Source: Myxococcales bacterium
GTDB taxonomy: Bacteria; Myxococcota_A; Polyangia; Haliangiales; Haliangiaceae
Direction of reading: 5' to 3'
DNA: 64,000 nucleotides
Assembly (NCBI GenBank): GCA_028287115.1
Contig: JAQBQF010000307.1
Coordinates: forward strand, 1 to 64,000
Positions 16,136 to 27,737 of the stretch are shown here, one piece after another. Both the position numbers and the translations under genes were made by a program. Below the pieces are notes generated by a model. It had not been told where the DNA came from. It did not search any database and saw only the letters and a program-made list of their open reading frames with translations. The stretch's first letter is position 1. Each line of letters begins with the position of its first letter.

Positions 16136-17389
16136 ATGCGCCGCCTATCCTCGGTCCTCGTGATGGCGCTGCTCGCTGCGGTCAGCGCATGCGGCAGCTC
16201 GAACAAGCCGGTGGCGCGGATCAGGCTGTCCCCAAAGGGGATCTTCGATGAGGCGGTCGGATCGATCGTCCGCGTCGAGGCCGGCGGCGACAAGCTCGGG
16301 ACCGGCTTCATCGTCGACAAATCGGGGATCGTCGCGACGAACCTTCACGTCATCGCCGGCGAATCGGAAATCAAGGTGCGCCTCCACGACGGCAGCTCCT
16401 ACCCGGTGCTGCAGATCGCCGGGCTCGATCCCGGCCACGACCTCGCACTGCTCAAGATCAGGCCGAAGCAAGAGCTGCCCGCGGTCCGGCTCGGAGACAG
16501 CAACGCGGTCGGACCGGGGGATCAGGTCGTCGCGATCGGCAATCCGCTCGGCGTGCTCGATAACACCGTGAGCCAAGGCCTGGTCGGCGCGGTCCGCGTG
16601 CTGTGCAGTGACAAGGACGTCGTGTCGCGCGCCGCCGTGCTCGCAAAGATCGGCAAGCCCGTCGAAGACATCGCCCGAGAGCTCAGCGTCAAGAAGGCTC
16701 GCACCAACGAGGAGGACGAGATCCTGCGCGTGCTCGGCTGCAACCAGGAGCTCACCGTCCTCCAGATCTCGGTTCCGATCTCGCAAGGCTCGAGTGGCGG
16801 TCCGCTGTTCAATCAATACGGTGAGGTGATCGGCGTGACCACCGCGATCATCACCGCCGGTCAAAGCCTCAACCTCGCGATGCCCTCGAAGTATCTCAAG
16901 CCGCTCGTCCAGGTGCCATCGCACGCGATGGAGCTCGACGTCTTCGCCAAGCTGACGAAGGAGCAAGCGGAGCACGCGGATTCCGAAGAGGATACGTCGA
17001 TCCCGCGGCGCGAAGTCCCCGATCTCGGACCGACGACGTGGGATGGCTGTCAGCCCAAAGACATCGACGAGACGGTCGCGGCGATCATGTCGGCGATCGA
17101 CATCGGCGCACCCGCCTACAACAAGCTCAGCAAGCAGGGCTTCGAGGAATGCTTTCGGATCTACGAAGGCACCGCGCTCAAGCTCGAAGCGAGCGGCGCA
17201 TGCAAGGGCGTGAGGTCCGCGTTCGGAGATGGCTTGCTCCGCGCGAACAACATCAAGTCCTACAAAGACAAGGCGTGGGCGCTGCGCGACACGTTTGACG
17301 GCATGATCCGCGTCTCGGCGATGTGGTGCAACGCTCACCAGCCGACGTGTCCCGAGCGCATCAAAGCGTTCTTGCCGAACAAGCCGTGA
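16136..17389 (+). CDS. Trypsin-fold (HtrA-like) serine protease lipoprotein
   Basis: The 417-residue product has a lipoprotein signal (AAVSACGSS, Cys19) and a chymotrypsin-type protease domain. The catalytic triad is visible: His71 in ATNLHVIAG, Asp102 in GHDLALLKI and Ser220 in QGSSGGPLF. About 45 extra residues lie between GLVGAVRVLC and LTVLQISVP, where typical HtrA proteins have a short loop. There is no PDZ domain. The C-terminal 140 residues form an unrecognised domain with paired Cys (WDGCQP, EECFRI, GACKGV, MWCNAHQPTC). It probably acts in the periplasm on misfolded or specific substrates. The stop overlaps the next start (GTGA). Confidence 0.85.
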   Translation: MRRLSSVLVMALLAAVSACGSSNKPVARIRLSPKGIFDEAVGSIVRVEAGGDKLGTGFIVDKSGIVATNLHVIAGESEIKVRLHDGSSYPVLQIAGLDPGHDLALLKIRPKQELPAVRLGDSNAVGPGDQVVAIGNPLGVLDNTVSQGLVGAVRVLCSDKDVVSRAAVLAKIGKPVEDIARELSVKKARTNEEDEILRVLGCNQELTVLQISVPISQGSSGGPLFNQYGEVIGVTTAIITAGQSLNLAMPSKYLKPLVQVPSHAMELDVFAKLTKEQAEHADSEEDTSIPRREVPDLGPTTWDGCQPKDIDETVAAIMSAIDIGAPAYNKLSKQGFEECFRIYEGTALKLEASGACKGVRSAFGDGLLRANNIKSYKDKAWALRDTFDGMIRVSAMWCNAHQPTCPERIKAFLPNKP

Positions 17390-18051
17390 CCGTTCTCTAT
17401 CTGTTCGATATCGACGGCACGCTGCTCGACGCGCACGGATCGGGACGCGGCGCGTTCGACGCGGTGTTCGCGGAGCATCACGGCATCGCGAACGCGAGTG
17501 AAGGCATTCGCTACGGTGGCAAGACCGACCCCGCGATCGTCGAGGAGATCTTCCTCGCGAGGATGGGACGCGCACCGACGGCCGCCGAGCACGCCGCGTT
17601 TGTCGAAGCGTATCTGCCTCGGCTGCGTAGCCAGCTCGCGGCACAGGGCGTGCGCGTGCTCGAAGGCGTGGTCGCGACGCTCGAGCTGCTCGCGAGGCTC
17701 GGCCATGTCCGACTCGGGGTTGCGACCGGCAACATCCGCGCAGGTGCAGACGCCAAGCTGGCGGCCGCAGGGCTCCATCCGTGGTTCGAGCTCGGCGGCT
17801 ACGGTTGCGACTCGCCGAAACGAGCAGAGCTCGTCGCCACCGCGATCGAGCGGGGCCGAGCACGCGGCGAGGTTCGCGAAGTGGTCGTGGTCGGAGATAC
17901 GATCCACGACATCGCCGCGGCACGCGCATGTGGAGCGACCGTGTGCGCCGTTGCGACGGGTTCAGACTCCGCGGACAAGCTGCGCGATGCCGACGTCGTG
18001 TTTCGCACGATGTCGGAGCTCCCGGCCTGGCACGCCGCGCGGTTCGGTTAA
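17386..18051 (+). CDS. HAD-superfamily hydrolase (phosphoglycolate-phosphatase-like)
   Basis: The 221-residue protein has the HAD motifs: I, LFDIDGTLLD with the nucleophile Asp; II, GVATGNIR; III, the basic residue in DSPKRAELV; and IV, VVVVGDTIHDIAAAR. A four-helix cap lies between motifs I and II (AFDAVFAEHHGI onward), as in class C1 phosphatases. It removes phosphate from a small metabolite that cannot be specified. The GTG start overlaps the protease stop by four bases, so translation is probably coupled. The stop shares TTAA with the convergent kinase gene. Confidence 0.88.
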   Translation: MTVLYLFDIDGTLLDAHGSGRGAFDAVFAEHHGIANASEGIRYGGKTDPAIVEEIFLARMGRAPTAAEHAAFVEAYLPRLRSQLAAQGVRVLEGVVATLELLARLGHVRLGVATGNIRAGADAKLAAAGLHPWFELGGYGCDSPKRAELVATAIERGRARGEVREVVVVGDTIHDIAAARACGATVCAVATGSDSADKLRDADVVFRTMSELPAWHAARFG

Positions 18052-20327
18052 CGCGATCGCAACTGCGAGACAAGCGCCGACGGCGCGAGCTCGGTCTCGA
18101 CGTGACCTACGACCTCGTGATCGCCGTAGAGCGCATCGAGGATCGCGTCGGCGCGCTTCTTGACGACCGCACGCAACGCTTGAAACTGCGGGGTCGGGCG
18201 CGCGGAAGCCAGCAGCGGACAGCGGTCGAGCCAGTGGAGATCGAACAGCCCTGCATCCACCGCGTTCGTGATGAGCTGGTTGCAGGCCGCGACGTCGCCG
18301 GCGTGGCCGGCACCCTCTGCCGCGAGCTGCGCCGCGAATGCGCGACGGCGTAGATCGCGCGAGCTGGTCTCGCGGCCCACGGACAGGACTGCCTCGCGAT
18401 GAGACTCCCATGCGCCGTCACAGAACACCGCGAACAGCTGCTTGATCAGCACCGGATCGAAGGCTGCGGTGTCGAGGATCGATTGCAGCAACGGCCTCGA
18501 TTCCTCGAAGCGACCTCGCCACCACATGAACCGCGCACGCGCAAACACTCGCTCTCGGCTCGTGTGTCCGATCTCCTGCAGCAGGTGATCGTGATCATCC
18601 CACCGCGCATCGAGAGCGTACGCCCGCGCGATCTCCCACCGGGCGGTCCAGCGTTGAGGCGCGATCGCGATCGCGTCATCGAGACGAGCGAGCGCGGGTT
18701 CGAGGAATCCTGCTTCGAGCAACAGACGCCCGAGCTGCTCGTGCGCCTCCGCGTTGAGCGGCGCGCACGAGATCGCGCGCCGGAAGTGAGCGGCCGCCGT
18801 GTGACATTCCCCGATGTGAAGCTCGACGTGCCCCATCGCGAGATGGGAATCGACACTCTCGGGAGCCGCTGCGACCGCGGCGCGCGCGAGCTCGGCGGCG
18901 TGCATGAGGACGTTCGGTTGTGCCGAGGCGACGAAGAACGCCCGCCGGACCTGCGAGATCGCGTCCGCCGCTGCGATGCGCGGGTCATGCGGCGCGAGTG
19001 CCGAGGCCTGGGATAGCAGCTCGATCGCCTCCCCCGTACGCGCGAGATCGCGAGCCACGATGTGCCGCGCGCGAAGGAGGAGGTCGAACGCGGCAGCGTT
19101 GGGATCCGGGACGCGCTCGTCGTCGAGCGACAACGCCGCGGCGATCGCGTTGGTCGCGGCTTCCGCGGCCATGCCGATCTGTTCGACGGCGATCGGGAGA
19201 CGAGTCGTCAGGATCTTCGTCCCATCGCGCGACATCGTGAGCTCGAGGTGGGTATCTGCGACCATCGTGATCACGGTCGCACCAGGTTCCAGAGGAGCCT
19301 CGACGCGAGGCTGCACCTTGACACGGGGACGCCGCGCCAGTCGGGTCAGGAGCTCGTCGTAGATCGCATCGACGAGGTGCGTTCGCGATTCATCTACGCC
19401 ATCACGAGGCGCGACGATGATCAGGTGATGCAACCCGCTCGCGACGGTAGGCTTGATCGGTGATGCGGACGTGGCACGTCGCGGTCGCGCCCAGGGCGAG
19501 AGCGCGTGCAGGAGCGCCGCCGCCGTCGGTAGACGCGCGGCGAGATCGCGCTCGGTCGCACGCGCGATCACCTCGGCAAGCTCGGGCGACGCATCGCCCG
19601 GTGGCATCGTCAAGCGTTGGGTCGTCTGTTTGGCGGACAGGATCGTCGTGACATCGCTGCCGGTGAACGCGCGACGACCCGACAGCATCTCGTAGAGCAC
19701 GACACCGACGGCGTACACGTCGGCCGCGGGCGTCGGCGCCTGACCGAGTGCCTGCTCGGGCGCCATGTACGCCGGCGTTCCCGAGAGCTCGCCGTCGCCG
19801 CGCACGCGCACGGAAGCGACGCCGAAATCGGCGACGATCACGCGCCCGTCGGCCGCGAGCAGGATGTTGTCCGGCTTGATGTCGCGATGGATCACGTCGG
19901 CCGCGTGCGCGGCGCCGAGGCCCTCGCACACCGCCGCGGCGATCGCGGTGGCTTCGGCGACCGACAGCTTGCGATGGCCCGCGAGTCGCCGGGTCAGCGA
20001 TTCGCCTTCGATCAGCTCCATCGTGCAGAACATGATGCCGTTCGCGCTGCCGAGCTCGAACGTGCGCGCGACGTTGGTATGCGTGACGCGACGCGCGAGC
20101 TTCACCTCGTGGCGAAATCGCGCGATCAGGATCGGATCGGCCGCGAGATCCGCGTGGATGACTTTCAGTGCAACGAGCTCGTCGAGCTCGCGATCGTGCG
20201 CGCGATAGACGTCGCCCATGCCGCCCGTGCCGAGGAGCTCTAGCACGTCATATCGGTCTGCGAGAGTGTGGCCTGCGAGCGGGGCGTCCAACCCAAGGAT
20301 CGTCGTCGACAATCCTCGCGATGACAA
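18048..20327 (-). CDS. Ser/Thr protein kinase with C-terminal TPR-like region
   Basis: The 759-residue protein is a kinase at residues 26-285. It shows GTGGMGDVYRA, Lys55 in VALKVI, the HRDIKPDN loop, ADFGVAS and MAPEQ. There is no membrane segment. A middle region (300-400) of mixed strands (HHLIIVAPRDG, GATVITMVADTHLELT) resembles the adenylate-cyclase-like or TolB-like linker seen in such kinases. Residues 420-700 are helical repeats of TPR type (AHEQLGRLLLEAGFLEPAL, LDDAIAIAPQRWTARWEIA). The start is a TTG with GGAG five bases upstream. It lies 12 bases after an exbD gene and is probably co-transcribed with it. Confidence 0.88.
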   Translation of the reverse strand: MSSRGLSTTILGLDAPLAGHTLADRYDVLELLGTGGMGDVYRAHDRELDELVALKVIHADLAADPILIARFRHEVKLARRVTHTNVARTFELGSANGIMFCTMELIEGESLTRRLAGHRKLSVAEATAIAAAVCEGLGAAHAADVIHRDIKPDNILLAADGRVIVADFGVASVRVRGDGELSGTPAYMAPEQALGQAPTPAADVYAVGVVLYEMLSGRRAFTGSDVTTILSAKQTTQRLTMPPGDASPELAEVIARATERDLAARLPTAAALLHALSPWARPRRATSASPIKPTVASGLHHLIIVAPRDGVDESRTHLVDAIYDELLTRLARRPRVKVQPRVEAPLEPGATVITMVADTHLELTMSRDGTKILTTRLPIAVEQIGMAAEAATNAIAAALSLDDERVPDPNAAAFDLLLRARHIVARDLARTGEAIELLSQASALAPHDPRIAAADAISQVRRAFFVASAQPNVLMHAAELARAAVAAAPESVDSHLAMGHVELHIGECHTAAAHFRRAISCAPLNAEAHEQLGRLLLEAGFLEPALARLDDAIAIAPQRWTARWEIARAYALDARWDDHDHLLQEIGHTSRERVFARARFMWWRGRFEESRPLLQSILDTAAFDPVLIKQLFAVFCDGAWESHREAVLSVGRETSSRDLRRRAFAAQLAAEGAGHAGDVAACNQLITNAVDAGLFDLHWLDRCPLLASARPTPQFQALRAVVKKRADAILDALYGDHEVVGHVETELAPSALVSQLRSR

Positions 20328-20339
20328 GGGCTCCGCGGC

Positions 20340-20798
20340 TCAGCGCGACAAGCTGGCCGGATCCGTGACGCCGATATCGGGGTAGCCGGCTCTCACGGCG
20401 GTGTCCATGGCAGCGATCAACGTCTGATAGGCGATCGGATGCGCGTCCGAGCTCGCAGCGGCGATCTCGACATGCAGAGGCTCGAGCGACTTGAGCTCGT
20501 GGAGCGCGCTCGTCAGCTTGTCCCAGTCCCCGGAAGGCATCTGCCGGATCTCTCCGGTCGGCGTTTGCGTCACGATCATCTGATCGTACTCGAGCAGGAT
20601 CGAGAGCTTCGGCTGCTCGACGTCGTTCGGTGCTTCGCGACTGCGACCCGCTGGCTGATTCTGGATGTTCGCGAGGTTGATCCACACGGCGGTCACGAGC
20701 AGAAACGCCGTGAGGCAGCTCATCAGATCGATGAACGGCACGATGTTGAGCTCGACGTTGACCGAGCCTTCTTGATGGGTTCCCAGGGAGCTCGCCAT
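20340..20798 (-). CDS. ExbD/TolR-family protein without an adjacent ExbB
   Basis: The 152-residue product has the family layout: a short N-terminus, the membrane segment VELNIVPFIDLMSCLTAFLL with the essential Asp, and a periplasmic domain closing with LIAAMDTAVRAGYPDIGV. The N-terminal 29-residue core is identical to the ExbD at 13949-14458. No exbB is adjacent. The gene sits between an M1 aminopeptidase lipoprotein and a kinase gene, so it presumably borrows the ExbB encoded at 14503-15144 or one elsewhere. The ATG at 20798 is used; an in-frame TTG at 20807 is an alternative. Confidence 0.88.
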   Translation of the reverse strand: MASSLGTHQEGSVNVELNIVPFIDLMSCLTAFLLVTAVWINLANIQNQPAGRSREAPNDVEQPKLSILLEYDQMIVTQTPTGEIRQMPSGDWDKLTSALHELKSLEPLHVEIAAASSDAHPIAYQTLIAAMDTAVRAGYPDIGVTDPASLSR

Positions 20799-20869
20799 GT
20801 CCGACAAGACACGAGCACGCGCTGCCGGTTGCGTGACGCGGCTGACGCGTAACCCCGCGGCATCGCAGG

Positions 20870-23416
20870 TTACGGCAAGGCACGAGCGAGATCGCCGGCG
20901 CGCGAGCGACGCGCGATGCATCGATCGACGGAGGCGAGCGAACGATCGAGCTGCCGCCGGCCGTCGGCGATGCTCGCGAGGCGTAGCTCGAGCGCGGCGA
21001 CGATCTCGGCGCGAAGCTGCGTGTCGCAGATCGAGGCCGCCGCTTCGACGATCATCCCGGCGGACACGCCGGAGATCCGCGCGAGCAACGCGGGCAACTG
21101 TGCGCGGACGGCCTGCCACCCGGCGGCGCGCGTCGCCGGTCGCTGCAAATATCCGGCGACCGCGGTCCACGCGAGCGGAGCGGGCGCGTCGCTCGTCAAG
21201 AACACCTCGACGGCGCGCGGCGCGAGCTCGGGGCCGAACATGCCGAGCGAATCGAACGCCGCCTCTCGAGCATCTAGGTCCGTGCTCGTGCGCGCGACCG
21301 TCGCGAGCTGATCGAACAGCTCGGCTCCACCCTCGCGCGCTGCGATCGCCACGAGATCCGGATCGGGCTCACCGTGATGGGCGAGCGCATCGCGCGTGAC
21401 CTCGAGTGCGCGCTTGGCCGTCGCAGGAGGCATGCGTTCCGCGATCAGCGAGACCAGATCATCGCGGACTTGGCGATCGGCAAACGTCGGCGGCGACAGC
21501 ACGGCTTTGACGCCGAGCCGCCCCGCGAAGCGCGTCGCGAGCCACGCGGTCCAGCGAGGACGAGTCTCATCGTCGACGAGCGGATCGACCGCGATCGCGA
21601 TCGCGGCAGCGGCGTGTTGCGCGTAGGGGTCGGGGGCTCGTGCGAGCAGCGTGAGCTGCGCGACCGCGTGTTTCACCGGGAGCTCGCCGCGCTCGATCGC
21701 GGCCGCGATGTCGTCCCCGAACGCGATCCGCTCGGCGGGGGCGAGGTCGGCAATCGGCGGTGGAGGAATCGTCGACACCACGTGGTAGTAGCCGGCCCCA
21801 TCATTGCCGGCGACCCACGCGGGGCACGTTAGCAGCGGCAGCTCGGTTCGATCGGCGACGAGCGCGCAGGTCCGCAGCGCGCCATGCGGGCCGGGATAAC
21901 GAATGCACACGGGAACGGTGACATCACGCGCGTGCGCGATCACGCGCGGTGACCGCTCGCATGCAAGTGAGAGCTCGACGATCGGTGCACCCGAATGATC
22001 GACGTAGCTTTTGAACGAGTCGGCAATCGCCACGCCGGCTGCGCTCGCGATCGCACCGAACAGATCGCTGGTGATCGCGACATTCTCGCGGTGCGAGCGG
22101 ATGTAGACGCGCAAGGCACCGCGCAGCTTCGGTTCGCCGATCCAGCGCTCGAACGTCGACAGTACCGCCGCCCCCTTGTCGTACGCGATCGCATCGAACG
22201 CATTGTCCGGATCGTCTTCGCGGCCGATCGCGCGCCTCAGCGGCTTCGCACCGGGCTCGGCATCGGCTTCGAGCGCTTGCTCGCGCTGTAGCGCCGCACG
22301 CAGCGGCGCGTCCTCGAACGCCCCGAGCTCGACGGCGACCTTGTCGGAGAGCCAGCTCGCGAACGCCTCCGAAAGCCACAGATCGTTCCACCATGCCGGC
22401 GTGACGAGGTTCCCGAACCACTGGTGCGCGAGCTCGTGCGCGGCCACGTGGACGAAGCGCTGCACGAAATTGTGGCGATCCGGATCGCCGACGATCATCG
22501 GAGCGTCGAACGTGATCAGCCCCGGATTCTCCATCGCGCCGAACAGGTGCGGGACCGCGACGAGATCGAGCTTGGGCCACGGCAATGGATCATCGAGGTA
22601 CGCCTCGAGCGACGCGACGATCGCCGGCAGCTTCGCCGCCGCGATGCCCGCCCTGCCACGATCACCGTGCTCGACCGCGACGCGCAGCGGAACCCGGTTG
22701 CGGCCAACGGTCCCCGCGTCGACGATCTCGAAAGGACCGACGGCCATCGCGAGCAGATAGCTTGGCATCGGCGGCGTCGGCGCGAACTCGATCTCGCTGC
22801 GGCCGTCCGCGCGCTTGGTCTCGCGAACGACCGGCATGTTGCCGAGCGCGACCTGACCGGCCGGCACCACGAGCGTGACCTGCCAGGGTGTCTTGAACCG
22901 GGGTTCGTCGAAGCACGGCGTGATCCGACGCGCGAACAACGACTCTCCTTGCGAGAACAGGTACCAGAGGTTGTCTGCACGCTGCCGAAACAAGCCCTCT
23001 TCGTCCTTCGTCGTGTGGCCCGCGAGCTCGAACGAGAGCGTGATGATTCCAGGCGCGATCACGTGCCCGAACGAAAACCCCCGCATCGGATCGTTGGTCG
23101 CCGGCAACGCCGCGAGCGGACCTTCGTCGAACCGCGGGTTCGTGAGCACGAGCTGGTCGGCGTGGAGCCACACGCGATCGGTCGGCTTGTCGAGGCGCGT
23201 GCGAATCTTGACCTCGCCGTGAAACGTCTCGCTGTCCGGATCGAGCTCGAGACGCAGCGCGTACGCGAGCGGCGTCACGCCTTCAGGAAGCCGCAGGCCG
23301 GGCCCTTCGATGGTCGGCTGTTCCGCCGGTGAAAGCGCCAACGGCTTGGCTTCGTGCGCCGAGCACGCGACGCAGACGAGCACTGCGAAGCTCGAACATG
23401 TTCGGAGGCGGCCCAC
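20870..23416 (-). CDS. M1-family zinc aminopeptidase lipoprotein
   Basis: The 848-residue product begins with a lipoprotein signal (VLVCVACSA, Cys18) from a GTG start. M1 features are complete: the substrate-binding GAMEN motif (293-297), the zinc site HELAH (327-331) followed by QWFGNLVTP and the downstream Glu in WLSEAFASW, and the N-terminal barrel with FCDEP-like PCFDEPRFKTPWQV. A C-terminal helical domain (600-848) resembles the ERAP/HEAT region of M1 enzymes. It should trim N-terminal residues from peptides on the envelope surface or in the periplasm. Carboxylase genes lie 42 bases upstream, and an exbD and a kinase gene lie downstream on the same strand. Confidence 0.92.
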   Translation of the reverse strand: MGRLRTCSSFAVLVCVACSAHEAKPLALSPAEQPTIEGPGLRLPEGVTPLAYALRLELDPDSETFHGEVKIRTRLDKPTDRVWLHADQLVLTNPRFDEGPLAALPATNDPMRGFSFGHVIAPGIITLSFELAGHTTKDEEGLFRQRADNLWYLFSQGESLFARRITPCFDEPRFKTPWQVTLVVPAGQVALGNMPVVRETKRADGRSEIEFAPTPPMPSYLLAMAVGPFEIVDAGTVGRNRVPLRVAVEHGDRGRAGIAAAKLPAIVASLEAYLDDPLPWPKLDLVAVPHLFGAMENPGLITFDAPMIVGDPDRHNFVQRFVHVAAHELAHQWFGNLVTPAWWNDLWLSEAFASWLSDKVAVELGAFEDAPLRAALQREQALEADAEPGAKPLRRAIGREDDPDNAFDAIAYDKGAAVLSTFERWIGEPKLRGALRVYIRSHRENVAITSDLFGAIASAAGVAIADSFKSYVDHSGAPIVELSLACERSPRVIAHARDVTVPVCIRYPGPHGALRTCALVADRTELPLLTCPAWVAGNDGAGYYHVVSTIPPPPIADLAPAERIAFGDDIAAAIERGELPVKHAVAQLTLLARAPDPYAQHAAAAIAIAVDPLVDDETRPRWTAWLATRFAGRLGVKAVLSPPTFADRQVRDDLVSLIAERMPPATAKRALEVTRDALAHHGEPDPDLVAIAAREGGAELFDQLATVARTSTDLDAREAAFDSLGMFGPELAPRAVEVFLTSDAPAPLAWTAVAGYLQRPATRAAGWQAVRAQLPALLARISGVSAGMIVEAAASICDTQLRAEIVAALELRLASIADGRRQLDRSLASVDRCIARRSRAGDLARALP

Positions 23417-23458
23417 GGGCGTCGTGAGTCTACCCCGTGGCGCGCTCGAGTCGCGTGG

Positions 23459-25482
<2,024 letters not shown>

Positions 25483-25486
<4 letters not shown>

Positions 25487-27093
25487 TGCCGGAACACTCC
25501 CCACGACGTCGTGCCGCGAACCGGCGCCGAGTACGCCGCCGACAGCGCGATCGCGACGACCGTGCGCGTGTCGCGCGGGTCGATGATGCCGTCGTCCCAC
25601 AGCCGCGCGGTCGCGAAGTACGGATCGGACTCCTTGTCGATCATGCCTTCGGTCATCGCCTTCATCATCTGCAGCTTCTGCTCGTCGACGGCCTCACCGC
25701 GCTTCGCCGCCGCATCGCGCTGGATGATGTCGAGCACACCGGCGAGCTGCTTGCCGCCCATCACGGCGATCCGATGGTTCGGCCACGTGAACAGGAAGCG
25801 AGGCGCATAAGCGCGCCCCATCATCGCGTAGTTGCCGGCGCCGAAGCTCGCGCCGGTCATGATCGTGATCGCCGGGACCGTCGAGTTCGAGACGGCGTTG
25901 ATCAGCTTCGCGCCGTTCTTGATGATGCCGTCCTGCTCGTACTTCTTGCCGACCATGAAGCCGGTGATGTTGTGGAGGAACAGCAGCGGAATGTCCGACT
26001 GGTTGCACAGCTCGATGAACTGCGCGCCCTTCTGCGCGGATTCGGAGAACAGGATCCCGTTGTTGCCGAGGATGCCGATCGGAAACCCGTGGAGGTGCGC
26101 CCAGCCGCAGACGAGCGTCTGGCCGTAGAGCGGCTTGAACTCGGAGAACCGAGAACCATCGACGATCCGCGCGATCACCTCGCGCGTATCGAACGGGACC
26201 TTGATATCGGGCGACGCGACGCCGAGCAGCTCTTCGGCGTCGTAGCGCGGCAATTCGATCGCACGGGGCCGCGGCTGCGCTGCCTTCTTCCAGTCGAGGT
26301 GCGCGACGATCTCGCGGCCGATCCGGATCGCGTCGCGCTCGTCACGCGCGAGGTAGTCCGAGACACCGGACACGCGCGAGTGCATCTCGGCACCACCGAG
26401 CTCCTCGTGATCGGTGTCCTCGCCGGTCGCCATCTTCACGAGCGGAGGACCGGCGAGATAGACCTGCGCCTGCTTCTCGACCATCACGACGTAGTCGGAC
26501 ATGCCCGGGATGTAAGCACCGCCGGCCGTCGAGCTGCCGAACACGAGGCACACCGAAGGCAGCCGATTTTGCGACCGCCGCGTCAGCTCGCGAAATCCGC
26601 GGCCGCCGGCGACGAAGATCTTCGATTGGTTCGGCAGATCGGCGCCCGCGGACTCGACGAGCGAGATCGTCGGCAGCCGATTGCTCTCGGCGACGTCGTT
26701 GAGGCGCCCGGACTTCCAGCCGGTGAGCTCGCTGTACGCGCCGCCCTTGACGGTCGAGTCGTTCGCGCCGATCACGCACTCGACACCGGAGACTCGCCCG
26801 ACTCCGCCGATGAACCCGGCGCCGGTCGTGTGACCCGGCACGTCTTTGCCGGCGAGTGGGCAGAGCTCGAGAAAATACGAATCCTGATCGAGCAGCAGCT
26901 CGATGCGCTCCCGCGGCAACAGCTTGCCCGCGGCCTTGTGCCGGCTCGCGTATTTTTCGCCGCCGCCGATGGTCGCTTCGGCGAGGGCCGCTTGCAGCTT
27001 GTCGACCGCCGCCGCGTTCGCCTCGTGATTGGCGCGGTACTCGGGCGAGCGCGGATCGACCTTGCTCGCGATCACCGGGTAGGGCTGCTCCAC
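25483..27093 (-). CDS. Acyl-CoA carboxylase carboxyltransferase subunit, methylcrotonyl-CoA type likely
   Basis: The 536-residue crotonase-fold protein carries the transferase signatures [32 protein letters not shown] and [20 protein letters not shown], then [16 protein letters not shown] and [31 protein letters not shown] with [10 protein letters not shown] is closest to the beta subunit of 3-methylcrotonyl-CoA carboxylase and its relatives. Together with the acyl-CoA dehydrogenase at 30108-31256 this suggests leucine/isovalerate or branched acyl-CoA breakdown. Propionyl- or geranyl-CoA cannot be excluded. The GTG at 27093 gives the usual family length. Confidence 0.9.
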
Positions 27094-27151
27094 GGCCGGA
27101 ATGTAGCGGCCGAGCGATCGCGCGGGAATGCGGTTCGTGTAGTTTCGCGTC

Positions 27152-27700
27152 ATGGCGAACGTGATCGAGGAAGCGAAGTCGGGTCGAGCGAGCTGCCGCA
27201 CGTGCAAGAAGGCCATCGCGAAGGGCGATCTCCGGTTCGGAGAAGAGGCGCCGAACGCGTTCGGAGATGCCCCGAGCATGCGGTGGCATCACCTGCTGTG
27301 CGCCGCCGAAAAGCTGCCGGCCGAGCTCAAGGCCGCGCTCGACGAGTATCACGGAGATGTTCCGAATCGCGCCGAGCTCGACAAGGCGATGGCCGACTCG
27401 ATCGCGAAAGGTCGCGCGAAGCCTGGTGGTTTTCCGTACGCGGACAAGGCGCCGACCGGACGGGCCAAGTGCATGCAGTGCGAGGAGCCGATCGCGAAGG
27501 ATAGCTTCCGGGTCGCCGTCGAGCGCGAGATCGACACGGGCTCGATGGTCACGCGCGGTGCCGGTTACATGCACCCGAAGTGCGTCATCCAGAACCTCGA
27601 GAACGCCGGCGGGTCCAAGGACGAGCTGATCGACGGCGTCCGCAAGAATTCGCGGCTGTCGCCCGCGGATCTCGACGCCGTGCTCGCGCAGATTCAATAA
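27152..27700 (+). CDS. Protein with two PARP-type zinc fingers
   Basis: The 182-residue protein consists almost entirely of two copies of the PARP-type zinc finger. The first is [23 protein letters not shown] with Cys15, Cys18, His47 and Cys50 (RWHHLLC). The second is [22 protein letters not shown] with Cys107, Cys110, His141 and Cys144 (YMHPKC). In eukaryotic PARP1 and DNA ligase III such fingers recognise DNA breaks. No catalytic domain, signal peptide or membrane segment is present. I infer a DNA-end or nick-binding protein. It is divergent from the carboxylase genes (58 bases between starts) and 37 bases ahead of the endopeptidase gene, with no obvious functional partner next to it. Confidence 0.85.
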   Translation: MANVIEEAKSGRASCRTCKKAIAKGDLRFGEEAPNAFGDAPSMRWHHLLCAAEKLPAELKAALDEYHGDVPNRAELDKAMADSIAKGRAKPGGFPYADKAPTGRAKCMQCEEPIAKDSFRVAVEREIDTGSMVTRGAGYMHPKCVIQNLENAGGSKDELIDGVRKNSRLSPADLDAVLAQIQ

Positions 27701-27737
27701 TTGGCTCTGCGCGCGGCAAGCGGCGATCATTTCAGCC

